A stretch of DNA of 52,116 bases from Candidatus Methanofastidiosum methylothiophilum (GTDB lineage Archaea > Methanobacteriota_B > Thermococci > Methanofastidiosales > Methanofastidiosaceae). Location: positions 1 through 52,116 of the forward strand of contig LNGD01000001.1 in the NCBI GenBank assembly GCA_001587675.1. Direction: 5' to 3'. A program made the position numbers and the translations under genes. The notes below the pieces were generated by a model. It was not told the DNA's origin, did not search any database, and saw only the letters and a program-made list of their open reading frames with translations. This document shows, in pieces, positions 1 through 7,572 of the stretch. Positions within the stretch are counted from its first letter, which is position 1. Each line of letters begins with the position of its first letter.

Positions 1-399
1 TTTAAGAAAATCTATTTGTGGACTCCAAGGAACGTTTGTACCACCATAAACCCCAACAGTTGTTTTGTTTTCAAGGAAAGGAAGAAATATCATAATAGAT
101 TGCAACAGTAAGGTTATACTACCAGCTGTTCCAATGTTAATTGTAACTCTCCTCTTAAATTCTTTCTTTGGGGTGAACCTAATCTCAGTCGAGCCAATTG
201 ATTTCCCAGATACTTCTGAACCTGTTAGTTCTTCAATTGCTGATATTGTCATTAAATGCTGAGGCGAAAGTCCTTCTTTTGGCCTATTTTTTCGGATATT
301 GTAAATGTGAATTGGAATTTCGGTAAGAACAGATAGTGCAAGGGATGTTCTAAGAATTTGCCCCCCTCCTTCACCAAAACTACCGTCAATTTCAATCAT
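1..399 (-). CDS. rtcA: RNA 3'-terminal phosphate cyclase (RtcA), N-terminal part
   Basis: RtcA converts the 3'-phosphate of RNA to a 2',3'-cyclic phosphate using ATP. The reverse strand from an ATG at 399 reads without a stop to the window edge, giving 133 residues. The N-terminus MIEIDGSFGEGGGQILRTSL and the following RPKEGLSPQHL segment are the family's signature glycine-rich and RPGL.PQHL motifs. The last residues in the window are YGGTNVPWSPQIDFLK, also a conserved RtcA segment. The catalytic His lies in the C-terminal part beyond the edge. The coding frame is intact as far as it can be seen. The gene ends 21 bases downstream of the LysE-type gene's end, on the same strand, so the two are probably read together. 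Confidence 0.9.
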   Translation of the reverse strand, partial: MIEIDGSFGEGGGQILRTSLALSVLTEIPIHIYNIRKNRPKEGLSPQHLMTISAIEELTGSEVSGKSIGSTEIRFTPKKEFKRRVTINIGTAGSITLLLQSIMIFLPFLENKTTVGVYGGTNVPWSPQIDFLK

Positions 400-420
400 T
401 CAAATACCTTTCCTTAAAAA

Positions 421-1092
421 TTAGATATATTGATTAAAATATGGAATTACAACATAAATGAAATTAGCTCCTAGATAAATAAGAAACAAGCCACAGATCA
501 AAAGAATGACTTCGTATACTTTAGGACTTATGAATTTCTTCCCCTTGTATACTGAAAATGAAAGAAACGAATACCAAGAAATATCTGCAATCCAGTGCCC
601 GATAAATAAAAGAAAAACTCCTATGAATCCTATTAATAATCCTCTCATTACAAGGCTATTCCCAACTGTGGCCCACCAGATAATCATCGCAGGATTTAAG
701 ACTGTAAAAATAAAACCTGTTTTGATAGGTGGGAATAGATCGTTTTTAAACTTATTAGGATTAATTTGAATGTTATGAAGAGAGGATTCAGATATCTTCT
801 CAAATTTTTTCCTTTCCTTAACTATTTGGGCGCCAAGATAAATTAAACTTAAGCCTCCAATGAGCCCTATCAATGCTCTAACTAGAGGGATATTTATGAG
901 ATAAGAAATTCCAAGGGAAAGCCCAATAATAATAGGTATTTCAACAAAAAGATGGCCTATACATATCATTGGACCCGATAGAGGCCCATACTTCAATGTG
1001 TCCTTTATTGTTGCCATGAAAAGTGGGCCTGGTGCAATAGCTCCAGATAATCCAACACCAAATCCAATTGATAGAAGCAATAATTCCTCCAT
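421..1092 (-). CDS. LysE/RhtB-family exporter
   Basis: This is a six-helix inner-membrane protein of 223 residues, the usual LysE/RhtB length. These transporters export amino acids or related small molecules. The signature is the N-terminal SGAIAPGPLF, followed by hydrophobic helices and a charged loop (VKERKKFEKISE) after helix 3. A GTG at 1101 would add three residues, but that GTG lies inside the Shine-Dalgarno (AGTGAT). The ATG at 1092 sits four bases after it and is preferred. It is upstream of rtcA on the same strand. The substrate cannot be told from sequence. Confidence 0.8.
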   Translation of the reverse strand: MEELLLLSIGFGVGLSGAIAPGPLFMATIKDTLKYGPLSGPMICIGHLFVEIPIIIGLSLGISYLINIPLVRALIGLIGGLSLIYLGAQIVKERKKFEKISESSLHNIQINPNKFKNDLFPPIKTGFIFTVLNPAMIIWWATVGNSLVMRGLLIGFIGVFLLFIGHWIADISWYSFLSFSVYKGKKFISPKVYEVILLICGLFLIYLGANFIYVVIPYFNQYI

Positions 1093-1193
1093 TAAAATCA
1101 CTAATAGAATAGTGTTAATATATTTTTTGATTTAAGTAAAAACTATAATTATGTTTAAATATAATAAGAACATATACGGATATGGTGAAAAAA

Positions 1194-1517
1194 ATGAAGT
1201 ATGAAGTATTTTATGGAAGAGGAATGGGCAAGGTAAAAAAAGAATATCCTGATATTTATGAAGCTATTAAAACACTAAATGAAGTGGCTTATTCTGGAAA
1301 GGTTTTAGATTACAAGACACAGAAACTAATTGCAATAGGAATTACTGCAGGCCACTGTGATGAAACTGCTACGGAAAGGCAGATGCGCTCAGCTATGAAG
1401 GAACTAAATGTAACGCCAGAAGAAATAGCCGATGTACTAAGAGTAGTCCTACTAACTTCTGGTCAGCCGGCATTTACGAAAGGAATGAGAATTTTGGATG
1501 AATTAACTAAGAAATGA
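1194..1517 (+). CDS. Carboxymuconolactone decarboxylase (CMD)/AhpD-like protein, copy 1
   Basis: A 107-residue all-helical protein of the CMD fold, the family that includes gamma-carboxymuconolactone decarboxylase and AhpD peroxidase. The core TQKLIAIGITAGHCDETAT and the C-terminal VLLTSGQPAF segment match the family. AhpD enzymes carry CxxC plus His here. This protein keeps only one Cys (in GHCDE), so AhpD-type redox chemistry is doubtful. An ATG at 1182 is in frame, but the sequence GGTGA followed by five A residues leads to the ATG at 1194. That start gives the same length as its paralogue at 4427-4750. Function is unassigned beyond the fold. Confidence 0.75.
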   Translation: MKYEVFYGRGMGKVKKEYPDIYEAIKTLNEVAYSGKVLDYKTQKLIAIGITAGHCDETATERQMRSAMKELNVTPEEIADVLRVVLLTSGQPAFTKGMRILDELTKK

Positions 1518-1653
1518 TAGGTATAGTTAAATAAATTATCGAAATTGATTTCTATATTATATATTGTTAAATTCTATTGCTAAACATAGATAATAATTGA
1601 AAATAATATTAAGATTTAATAATTTTATAATATATTTAAAAAAAATGTAGAAA

Positions 1654-1664
1654 AGCTTATAAAT
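1654..1664 (+). promoter_or_regulatory. Putative TATA box for the secreted protein at 1702
   Basis: AGCTTATAAAT sits about 25 bases before the expected transcript start near 1685, leaving a short leader that carries the GGTGAT Shine-Dalgarno. The rest of the 184-base gap after the CMD gene is AT-rich, and I see no gene in it. Confidence 0.45.
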
Positions 1665-1701
1665 TAGTATTAATACCATAAACATCATGAAGGTGATTTC
1701 A

Positions 1702-2259
1702 ATGAAAAAGGTTGGAATTGCTCTGTTATCAATTGCAGTTTTGTCATTGATAGTGGCCATCCCTGTATTCAGTGACAATTATACTTATAATTTTGAAAAA
1801 GGTACCGATGGTTGGGAAGCTACAGGCATGTGGCATATAGTAAATGAAAAATCCCAATACAGAAATGCAAACAGCGGAGTTTCTAGTTTCTGGTACGGAA
1901 ATGAGGTTACAGGAACGTACGATTCTGGAACAGCCAACAGTGGAAGATTAGTATCTCCTCAGATTAACCTAAAGAATTCTGAGAAAGCTACTTTGACTTT
2001 TTGGTACTGGTATCAAACTGAAACAATGGGAAAGCTTTACGACCAAAGATTTGTTCAAGTAAGAGAAGTTGGAACTGTCGAATGGAAAGATTTAGAGCAG
2101 TTAAACGGAGACCCGATGGAGAAATGGATTCAGAAAACTTACGACCTAACTCCTTACAAGGGCAAAGTTATTGAGGTAAGCTTTTACTTTGACATGAGCG
2201 ATGAATTGGCCAATGATTACCGTGGCTGGTACATTGATGATGTCGAAATACAAGCCTAA
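1702..2259 (+). CDS. Secreted beta-sandwich protein, MAM/immune-inhibitor-A-like
   Basis: A 185-residue exported protein. Residues 1-25 are a signal peptide (MKKVGIALLSIAVLSL, then small residues). The mature part begins YTYNFEKGTDGWEATG. It continues with SPQINLKNSEKATLTFWYWY and ends in RGWYIDDVEIQA. This pattern (a 'W' opening strand, S-P-I-L, then GWYIDDV at the end) is typical of the jelly-roll modules found in MAM domains and immune inhibitor A peptidases. No peptidase motif is present, so it is probably a stand-alone adhesion or binding module. The start is the ATG at 1702, four bases after GGTGAT; the upstream ATG at 1687 precedes that ribosome site. Confidence 0.7.
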   Translation: MKKVGIALLSIAVLSLIVAIPVFSDNYTYNFEKGTDGWEATGMWHIVNEKSQYRNANSGVSSFWYGNEVTGTYDSGTANSGRLVSPQINLKNSEKATLTFWYWYQTETMGKLYDQRFVQVREVGTVEWKDLEQLNGDPMEKWIQKTYDLTPYKGKVIEVSFYFDMSDELANDYRGWYIDDVEIQA

Positions 2260-2260
2260 A

Positions 2261-2297
2261 TTTATTTTATTTTCTAACTTTTTTGAATAATTTTTTG
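2261..2297 (+). terminator. U-rich terminator region
   Basis: Directly after the stop codon come several T-runs, including two six-T runs at 2279-2284 and 2291-2296, with no GC-rich stem. This is the usual form of an archaeal intrinsic terminator. Confidence 0.4.
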
Positions 2298-2333
2298 TAA
2301 CTGATAACATAATAACAATTACTGATTACCAAA

Positions 2334-2343
2334 ACTTTATAAA
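2334..2343 (+). promoter_or_regulatory. Putative TATA box for the secreted protein at 2376
   Basis: ACTTTATAAA lies 33 bases before the ATG, with a GAGGTC ribosome site between. It is a well-formed archaeal TATA box. Confidence 0.5.
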
Positions 2344-2375
2344 CTAATTCAGATTGGTATGTTAGAGGTCAAAAA

Positions 2376-2759
2376 ATGAAAAAAGTAATTACCATAAGCC
2401 TAGTTTTGGTATTTTTACTGGGAACCTTAACTGTTGCTATGACTTTAGCAAACGGCGATATAACAGTCAACAGCACTAAAGTACAGAAAGGAGACATAAT
2501 AATTGTAACTTCAGTTGGTTGCTCAAATCCAAACGATCCAACTATCTCAAATGAAGAGGCATACAGAGTTGAAAAATTCTCTAATAGAGAAACTATATCC
2601 GAAGCTACACAAACATATCAGTGGAAATATAAGGCGAAACAGATTGGAAATGTTACCTTTACAGGTTACTGTGGAGGAACAGCAACAGTTTACATAGCAC
2701 CAAAAGAACAGCCAATGTATTTCTTTATGAAAATAATTGGATTTGGAAAGAAAAAGTAA
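2376..2759 (+). CDS. Small secreted protein, unknown function
   Basis: A 127-residue protein with a signal peptide (MKKVITISLVLVFLLGTL, cleaved near LANG) and a short mature beta-rich domain. Two cysteines, in SVGCSNPNDP and GYCGGTATV, could form a disulfide. The chain ends PMYFFMKIIGFGKKK, an amphipathic or weakly hydrophobic tail that might touch the membrane. The start has a clear ribosome site (GAGGTC plus five A). The layout resembles an Ig-like surface domain, but I do not recognise a family. It has its own TATA box, so it is probably transcribed alone. Confidence 0.6.
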   Translation: MKKVITISLVLVFLLGTLTVAMTLANGDITVNSTKVQKGDIIIVTSVGCSNPNDPTISNEEAYRVEKFSNRETISEATQTYQWKYKAKQIGNVTFTGYCGGTATVYIAPKEQPMYFFMKIIGFGKKK

Positions 2760-2768
2760 AAATTAAAA

Positions 2769-3128
2769 CTATTTTATTTCTATTTTAAAGTGTCTTATTT
2801 TCTTTGGTATTTCGAGAACTAGAATGCCTTTTCTAAAGACAGCTGAAACGTTCTCTGGATCAGTAGGGAAAGGTAATCTTATTTCTTTCTTAAAACATAC
2901 GCCTTTTGTAGTCGGTGCACAAACTCTTATACAGTATTCTTCAGAGGTCACATCAATGTTTTCCTTCTCAACACATGGTAAATCTAGATTAGCAATTAGG
3001 GCATCATTTGTTTCATGAAATTCAGTTAAAGGTTCAACGCTATGTGGGATACAATAATTAACATACCAATATTTTTCAGTTGTTGAATTTTGTTTATTCT
3101 CCCTTATTACATAATATCTTCTAATCAT
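2769..3128 (-). CDS. Small heat-shock protein, Hsp20/alpha-crystallin family
   Basis: A 119-residue ATP-independent holdase. The alpha-crystallin domain runs from about residue 40 (ALIANLDLPCVEKENIDVTS) to 112. It ends in the family's hallmark FRKGILVLEIPK, the G-x-L motif that closes the domain, followed by IRHFKIEIK. Pfam Hsp20 members are usually 140-160 residues; this one has a short N-terminal arm. It has several cysteines, which is uncommon in the family. It is five bases downstream of the PAC2-family gene and on the same strand, so the two are probably co-transcribed. Confidence 0.75.
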   Translation of the reverse strand: MIRRYYVIRENKQNSTTEKYWYVNYCIPHSVEPLTEFHETNDALIANLDLPCVEKENIDVTSEEYCIRVCAPTTKGVCFKKEIRLPFPTDPENVSAVFRKGILVLEIPKKIRHFKIEIK

Positions 3129-3133
3129 AGAAC

Positions 3134-3880
3134 CTACCTATACATTGTTGGAATTTCTACTTTAGTTTCCTTCTGCATTGATGCATTTGTCTGTTCCATT
3201 AATGCACGATAGTTAATCTTTACTTCTTGTGCTTGATCTATTAACTGTTTAACATCTATATTAATATCAATCATCTTGTTTATGGTCTTAAGAATTGATG
3301 CGGCGGCACCTGGGTCCGGATAACTTGGGTAGCTCTGTGAAAGTAGCACAGAGGAATTTATACCTAATTCAATGCAATTTTTTAAGATAAGCGCATAGAA
3401 ACCTGAGATAAATCCCTCTTCTAGTATCTGCACACCTATTTCTTCCATTTTATTAAGAAGCTCTTGTTTATTAGAGGTTCCGAAGACGATAGGATCATCA
3501 ATATCAATTCTTTCTTGGACTGGTGTTCCACTTATCGAAATAACTAACTCTGCACCTTTTTCTTTATACCAATCGACAAGTCTTTTTGAAAGAAGAAATC
3601 CAAGTTTTGGATCAACTGGTATCTCGGCAAGGATCGCCAAAATTTTTCCCTTTTGGAAAATTCTTATTGGGTTCAATACCTTCCTTTCATGGATAACCAT
3701 TACAGGTGGTAAAAGATCTGATTTAATGTAACCTACTTCTTCAAATTTATTTTCGAGTACCATATGGCTTACTGCGATTGAACCTACAAGACCGATGTCA
3801 GGTACGCCTTCTATTATAATTGGACTTTCTATATCAATCTTTTTTGTTTCAACAATAGCTATGTCTTCAGAAAGACCCAT
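3134..3880 (-). CDS. PAC2-family proteasome assembly chaperone homologue with C-terminal HbYX motif
   Basis: A 248-residue protein of the PAC2/PbaB family (COG2047). In archaea these help 20S proteasome alpha and beta subunits assemble. The N-terminal PIIIEGVPDIGLVGSIAVSH and the later GFISGFYALILKNC and SYPSYPDPGAAASIL segments are family hallmarks. The last three residues are Met-Tyr-Arg, which fits the hydrophobic-Tyr-any (HbYX) motif that docks into pockets on the 20S alpha ring. The frame continues upstream to 3976, but AAGGTGAGTTT leads to the ATG at 3880, which also matches the family's N-terminus. A likely TATA box (ATATTTAAAC) lies near 3914-3923. Proteasome subunits are not in the window. 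Confidence 0.85.
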   Translation of the reverse strand: MGLSEDIAIVETKKIDIESPIIIEGVPDIGLVGSIAVSHMVLENKFEEVGYIKSDLLPPVMVIHERKVLNPIRIFQKGKILAILAEIPVDPKLGFLLSKRLVDWYKEKGAELVISISGTPVQERIDIDDPIVFGTSNKQELLNKMEEIGVQILEEGFISGFYALILKNCIELGINSSVLLSQSYPSYPDPGAAASILKTINKMIDINIDVKQLIDQAQEVKINYRALMEQTNASMQKETKVEIPTMYR

Positions 3881-3956
3881 AAACTCACCTTCTTTAGATG
3901 AATGATTAAAGTTTAAATATCTAATCCCGATAGAAAGAAAAAAAATTATTAATAGT

Positions 3957-4268
3957 TTATTCTTGTCTCTTCTCAACGACTATTTTACATTTTACAGCCA
4001 ATGCTGCTATAGCTCCCACTGCTGCAAGCCAAGGCGCTATAAGGGCCCCAACAAGCCCCGCTACGACAGGTATATCCAGTAACGTTCTATCCTTTTCATC
4101 TTTTATTATGATCCTTGTGGCGATACCCTCATCAATTAGCTTTTTTATTTCTTCAACAAGATGATCAGAATCAACAAAAAATTCTTCTCTTTTACCTGTT
4201 GAAGAACCACATTGAGGACAGAATTTTGCCGTATCATCTATCTCAATATTACAATTTTTGCATATCAT
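3957..4268 (-). CDS. Zinc-ribbon DUF4342 membrane protein
   Basis: A 103-residue protein. Residues 1-22 form a zinc ribbon with two pairs of cysteines, CKNC and CPQC. A DUF4342-like domain follows: LVEEIKKLIDEGIATRIIIK, then IPVVAGLVGALIAPWLAAVG, a glycine- and alanine-rich hydrophobic segment likely to enter the membrane. The function of DUF4342 is unknown; the zinc-ribbon fusion suggests binding of a protein or nucleic acid. It lies upstream of the PAC2 gene on the same strand with a 76-base gap, which contains a promoter for the latter. Confidence 0.7.
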   Translation of the reverse strand: MICKNCNIEIDDTAKFCPQCGSSTGKREEFFVDSDHLVEEIKKLIDEGIATRIIIKDEKDRTLLDIPVVAGLVGALIAPWLAAVGAIAALAVKCKIVVEKRQE

Positions 4269-4426
4269 TTTATCCCAATATAAATACAGAATTCTAGTTT
4301 AAATTATTATTTAGTATCCTCCCAATTATATATAGGTTTAACATAGATAAAGAAATGATGCAAATTTAATCTAATGAATTTAAGAGATTATCTTTATAAA
4401 ATTGAAATAAAAATTTAGAAAAGAAA

Positions 4427-4750
4427 TTATTGTTTTTCTATTTCATCTAGTAATCTCATGCCTTTATTGAATGCAGGCATTCCTGAAGTTAATAGTACAA
4501 CTCTAAGAACATCTACTATTTCATCTTTTGTTATTTTAAATTCATTCATAGCTGAGATCATTTGCCTTTTTGTTGCACTTTCATCAGATCTCGATGCAAC
4601 AATAGCCAATGCAACTAATTTTTGAGTTCTATAATCAAGGACTCTTCCAGTGAAAACTGCTTCATCAAGTTTAACTATAGCCTCAAATATTTCAGGGTAT
4701 TCAGTTTTTATTTTGTTGACTCCTTTGCCATAAAACACTCCATCTTTCAT
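4427..4750 (-). CDS. Carboxymuconolactone decarboxylase (CMD)/AhpD-like protein, copy 2
   Basis: A 107-residue paralogue of the protein at 1194-1517, aligning end to end without gaps (MKDGVFYGKGVNKIKTEYPE against MKYEVFYGRGMGKVKKEYPD). The CMD core is TQKLVALAIVASRSDESAT. No cysteine is left in the active-site loop, where AhpD has CxxC, so an AhpD-type peroxidase role is unlikely. The ATG is placed three bases after GGTGAT. A TATA-like TTATTTTATATT lies about 35-45 bases upstream. Role unknown. Confidence 0.75.
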   Translation of the reverse strand: MKDGVFYGKGVNKIKTEYPEIFEAIVKLDEAVFTGRVLDYRTQKLVALAIVASRSDESATKRQMISAMNEFKITKDEIVDVLRVVLLTSGMPAFNKGMRLLDEIEKQ

Positions 4751-4921
4751 TATATCACCAGACGAAATAATAAAAATTTGAATATAAAATAATTTGTTGA
4801 ATAATCATATGCAAACTTAATCCCTTTTTAAATCCTAAAATCATCACCAAACAAAGGTGGCGTCATAAAAGAAAAATATGTCAATATGGGAAATTTTTGC
4901 ATATACCCCAATATATAGAAA

Positions 4922-4931
4922 AATATTTAAG
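4922..4931 (+). promoter_or_regulatory. Putative TATA box of the deoxyhypusine synthase gene
   Basis: AATATTTAAG is centred 27 bases before the ATG at 4954, and there is no good Shine-Dalgarno, so the transcript is probably leaderless. The remaining 170 bases of this divergent gap hold nothing I can name apart from a short CACC/GGTG hairpin near 4847-4861. Confidence 0.4.
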
Positions 4932-4953
4932 GTTTAATTTAATCTATTATTTT

Positions 4954-5976
4954 ATGAAGAGAGAAGAATTATTGTCAAAAGAAATAGAACATATAGATAT
5001 TAAACGTTTTGATTCTAGAGATTTAGTCGATGCTTTTTCAAAAATGGCTTTTCAGGCCAAAAACCTTGCAAGGGCATCATACATTTATGACAAAATGATT
5101 GAAGATAAAGACTGCTCAATTATTTTATGTTTAGCAGGGTCAATTTTTAGTGCAGGGCTAAAAAAAGTAGTATACGATATGGTTAAGCATAATATGGTCG
5201 ATGCAATAGTATCAACAGGAGCCATAATTGTTGATCAGGAATTTTTTGAAGCCCTAGGATTTAAACATTACCAAGGGACCCCTTTTATCGATGATGAGAT
5301 GCTTAGACAACAGAATATTGATAGAATTTATGATACCTACATCGATGAGGAAGAATTAAGGGTATGTGACATGACTATTGCAGAAATTGCTAACTCACTT
5401 GAGCCAAGGCCTTATTCTTCTAGAGAATTCATCGTTGCTATGGGAGAATATCTTGATAAGCATGGTTCTAAAGTTAATGATTCAATAGTTCTTGAAGCAT
5501 ACAAAAAAGCAGTCCCTATATTTGTACCCGCTTTCTCAGATTGCAGTGCAGGATTTGGGCTTGTTTATCATCAGAATGAAAGAGGTAACAAACCAAAGGT
5601 ATCCATTGACAGTGCTAAAGATTTCTTGGAATTGACAAAAATTAAAATAGCTTCCAAAGACACAGGTCTTTTCATGATTGGTGGCGGAGTTCCAAAAAAC
5701 TTTTCTCAAGATGTCCCAGTAGCAGCAGATATCTTAGGCAAGCAAGTAAATATGCACAAATATGCAGTCCAAATTACTGTTGCTGATGAAAGAGACGGAG
5801 CACTTTCAGGTTCAACTTTAAAAGAAGCTCACTCTTGGGGAAAAGTAGATAGTGGAAGCGAACAAATGGTCTATGCCGAAGCAACTATTGCAATGCCATT
5901 AATTGTTAGCTACGCTTACCATAAAGGTGGATGGAAGAATAGAAAGGAAAATAGATTCAACGATTACTTAAAATAA
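4954..5976 (+). CDS. dys: Deoxyhypusine synthase family protein
   Basis: A 340-residue protein of the deoxyhypusine synthase family. The enzyme transfers the aminobutyl group of spermidine to a lysine of translation factor aIF5A, using NAD. The catalytic lysine is in SWGKVD near the C-terminus. It follows DGALSGSTLKEAHSWGK, the counterpart of the human SGARPDEAVSWGK, and precedes YAEATIAMPLIVSYAY. The NAD-site segment MIGGGVPKNF is intact. The ATG at 4897 is in frame, but the TATA box lies between it and the ATG at 4954, so 4954 is preferred. Some features (RIYDTYIDEEEL) recall the deoxyhypusine-synthase-like proteins of bacteria, which can act on small amines, so the substrate deserves a check. 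Confidence 0.8.
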   Translation: MKREELLSKEIEHIDIKRFDSRDLVDAFSKMAFQAKNLARASYIYDKMIEDKDCSIILCLAGSIFSAGLKKVVYDMVKHNMVDAIVSTGAIIVDQEFFEALGFKHYQGTPFIDDEMLRQQNIDRIYDTYIDEEELRVCDMTIAEIANSLEPRPYSSREFIVAMGEYLDKHGSKVNDSIVLEAYKKAVPIFVPAFSDCSAGFGLVYHQNERGNKPKVSIDSAKDFLELTKIKIASKDTGLFMIGGGVPKNFSQDVPVAADILGKQVNMHKYAVQITVADERDGALSGSTLKEAHSWGKVDSGSEQMVYAEATIAMPLIVSYAYHKGGWKNRKENRFNDYLK

Positions 5977-5986
5977 TTTTTTTATA
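5977..5986 (+). terminator. T-run terminator after deoxyhypusine synthase
   Basis: Seven consecutive T residues (5977-5983) directly after the stop codon, with no stem, in the 43-base gap between two convergent genes. Confidence 0.35.
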
Positions 5987-6019
5987 ATTTTGAAACTTAA
6001 TAAAGATTTTTTAAATAGA

Positions 6020-6439
6020 TTATTGTTTCTTTTGGAGTATTTCTTCCGCTTTCCTTTCAATTTCATTCATTCTAGAACTTATATTTTGTAAAGTTGCTTC
6101 GTTTTGTCCAATATTTTTTTCAACTTCTTTTAAAGTTTCATTTAGCTTAGATATAGTTTCTTCTATTGTCCTTTCCATAGTGACGTCTCTTGCAAGGGTA
6201 GTAATTATATTTTTTACATCTCCTATTTTACCCTTAACAAAATTTCCGGCGCCTATTGGTATAAGTATTTCATTACCTTCTTTTACATTCTTTAGACCTT
6301 CAAGTGTAATTATTGACATGCCAAGTTCATTTCTGTGAGAGGAAAGTAAAGATAGATTACTTGATAATATTTTTGATTGTTCATTTAGATAGTTTAGTTC
6401 AGAGCTAAGCCTTCTAATAGCTTCTTCCTCACCGGCCAT
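6020..6439 (-). CDS. pfdA: Prefoldin subunit alpha
   Basis: A 139-residue subunit of prefoldin, the jellyfish-shaped hexamer (two alpha, four beta) that captures unfolded proteins and passes them to the thermosome. The layout is a long helix (residues 1-45, starting AGEEEAIRRLSSELNYLNEQ), a beta-hairpin region (LEGLKNVKEGNEILIPIGAG, then FVKGKIGD), and a second long helix from about 85 to the end. The length is normal for archaeal alpha subunits. The ATG follows the LX stop codon directly (TAA then ATG), and the ribosome site lies inside the end of LX. It is the last gene of the ribosomal operon, a conserved position in Euryarchaeota. Confidence 0.9.
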   Translation of the reverse strand: MAGEEEAIRRLSSELNYLNEQSKILSSNLSLLSSHRNELGMSIITLEGLKNVKEGNEILIPIGAGNFVKGKIGDVKNIITTLARDVTMERTIEETISKLNETLKEVEKNIGQNEATLQNISSRMNEIERKAEEILQKKQ

Positions 6440-6631
6440 TTACATTTCACCTTGTTTTTCAACGATGCTCTTTATTTCAATATTTCTTCTCTTACATCCG
6501 TAAATAGATCCATATTTAGAATATATATCTTCAAGAACATCTTCTTCCTTTATTCCTTGAAAATCCTTAACAAAGTGTTTTTTACTATTTCTTAAGTTAA
6601 TAATTCCTTCAACTGTATAGGTTTTAATCAT
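6440..6631 (-). CDS. rpl18a: 50S ribosomal protein L18Ae (LX)
   Basis: A 63-residue protein of the large subunit, the archaeal counterpart of eukaryotic L18a (also called LX or L20a). The sequence opens TYTVEGIINLRNSKKHFVKD and ends YGCKRRNIEIKSIVEKQGEM, which matches the short archaeal family. A strong GAGGTGAT ribosome site precedes the ATG by four bases. It sits between eIF6 (9 bases upstream) and prefoldin alpha, the usual archaeal order. Confidence 0.88.
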   Translation of the reverse strand: MIKTYTVEGIINLRNSKKHFVKDFQGIKEEDVLEDIYSKYGSIYGCKRRNIEIKSIVEKQGEM

Positions 6632-6640
6632 TAAATCACC

Positions 6641-7294
6641 TCATATGCCCATAATATCTTCAATATAGCTCATTTCTATACCCGTAGTAGTTTCTCCAAC
6701 GATTGCACCTTTATCATTTGCTATAATACAAGCGCTAATATAAGATACTCCCCGATTCAATGTTGCCATTTTTACATCAACCTTCAAAAGGTCTTTTATC
6801 AAGGATATATCATCCTCTTTTGCCTCTTTGTGAACTAAGCATCCCATGTTATTAGTGCTAGCAACGCTTCCAACATATTTATGATTGCCTATTGTTGAAA
6901 TGGCTGTTTCAACTCCAAGGATATCTTCGATTAATTGTTGTTCGCTTGACAGTATAGGGCTAATAATAGCTCCTTTATCATTTGATAATATTAAGTTTCC
7001 AACTGCTGTTTCTTTAGTATCTAGGATACATTTGTTTATACCCATATTTTCAATTAATTGAAGTTCTTCATCTTCTATTACATATGGGAGTATTATTCCA
7101 TTATTATTCCCTGATAGATAAATACCTGCCAAATCAGTTGAGGCAACAGTACTAAGTATCACTTCAGTTCCTAAAGTATTCATTAGAACTTCTTCGTTAT
7201 CTCCAATATCTCCTCTGACTAGAGTAAAGCTATTATTTGTGAAGCCGAATAGTCCAACGAAGGGATTCCCACTGAAATTCAACTGTCTAATCAT
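6641..7294 (-). CDS. eif6: Translation initiation factor aIF6
   Basis: A 217-residue factor that binds the large ribosomal subunit at L14 and L24 and keeps the two subunits apart until it is released. It consists of repeated alpha/beta units arranged as a pseudo-fivefold propeller, seen as recurring segments such as VASTDLAGIYLSGNNNGIIL, LSNDKGAIISPILS and IANDKGAIVGETT. The length is normal for archaea (about 220). The ATG lies just downstream of the L31e stop. It is part of the L39e-L31e-eIF6-LX-prefoldin operon. Confidence 0.93.
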   Translation of the reverse strand: MIRQLNFSGNPFVGLFGFTNNSFTLVRGDIGDNEEVLMNTLGTEVILSTVASTDLAGIYLSGNNNGIILPYVIEDEELQLIENMGINKCILDTKETAVGNLILSNDKGAIISPILSSEQQLIEDILGVETAISTIGNHKYVGSVASTNNMGCLVHKEAKEDDISLIKDLLKVDVKMATLNRGVSYISACIIANDKGAIVGETTTGIEMSYIEDIMGI

Positions 7295-7299
7295 TAGCT

Positions 7300-7572
7300 T
7301 TACTCCGCAAGATACGCAGTAACAACTTCTCTTTTTTCTTCCCCTTCTTCTCCTTTAACGACTCTAATCTTTATTTTTGAAGGAGAACTCTCTATTCCTC
7401 TCTCCCAAAGTTTTTCATTGAGTTGTTTGTCAATTTTAATATTCTCACATTTCGAATGTTTCTCAACAAATTCCTTCAAAACTCTTGTTGCTCTAGCCGC
7501 TCTCTGAGTTCTGGGGGCATCTTTAACTTTTCTTAAAGGTACTACATACATTCTCTCTTCATTAATATCCAA
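7300..7572 (-). CDS. rpl31e: 50S ribosomal protein L31e
   Basis: A 90-residue large-subunit protein that lies near the exit tunnel. It starts MDINEERMYVVPLRKVKDAP and continues RTQRAARATRVLKEFVEKH, the family core. The GTG at 7581 is inside the Shine-Dalgarno (GAGGTGA). The in-frame TTG at 7572, five bases after it, is the better start and gives the usual family N-terminus. The same geometry recurs in ABCE1. It lies 11 bases downstream of L39e. Confidence 0.92.
   Translation of the reverse strand: MDINEERMYVVPLRKVKDAPRTQRAARATRVLKEFVEKHSKCENIKIDKQLNEKLWERGIESSPSKIKIRVVKGEEGEEKREVVTAYLAE

Noticed and set aside
65..262. Open frame on the + strand near the left edge
   Set aside because: It lies antisense to the clear RtcA coding frame, which explains the sequence.
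4847..4861. Small CACC/GGTG hairpin in the gap before deoxyhypusine synthase, considered as a riboswitch
   Set aside because: Only four base pairs, no conserved core, and it lies upstream of the predicted promoter of that gene.
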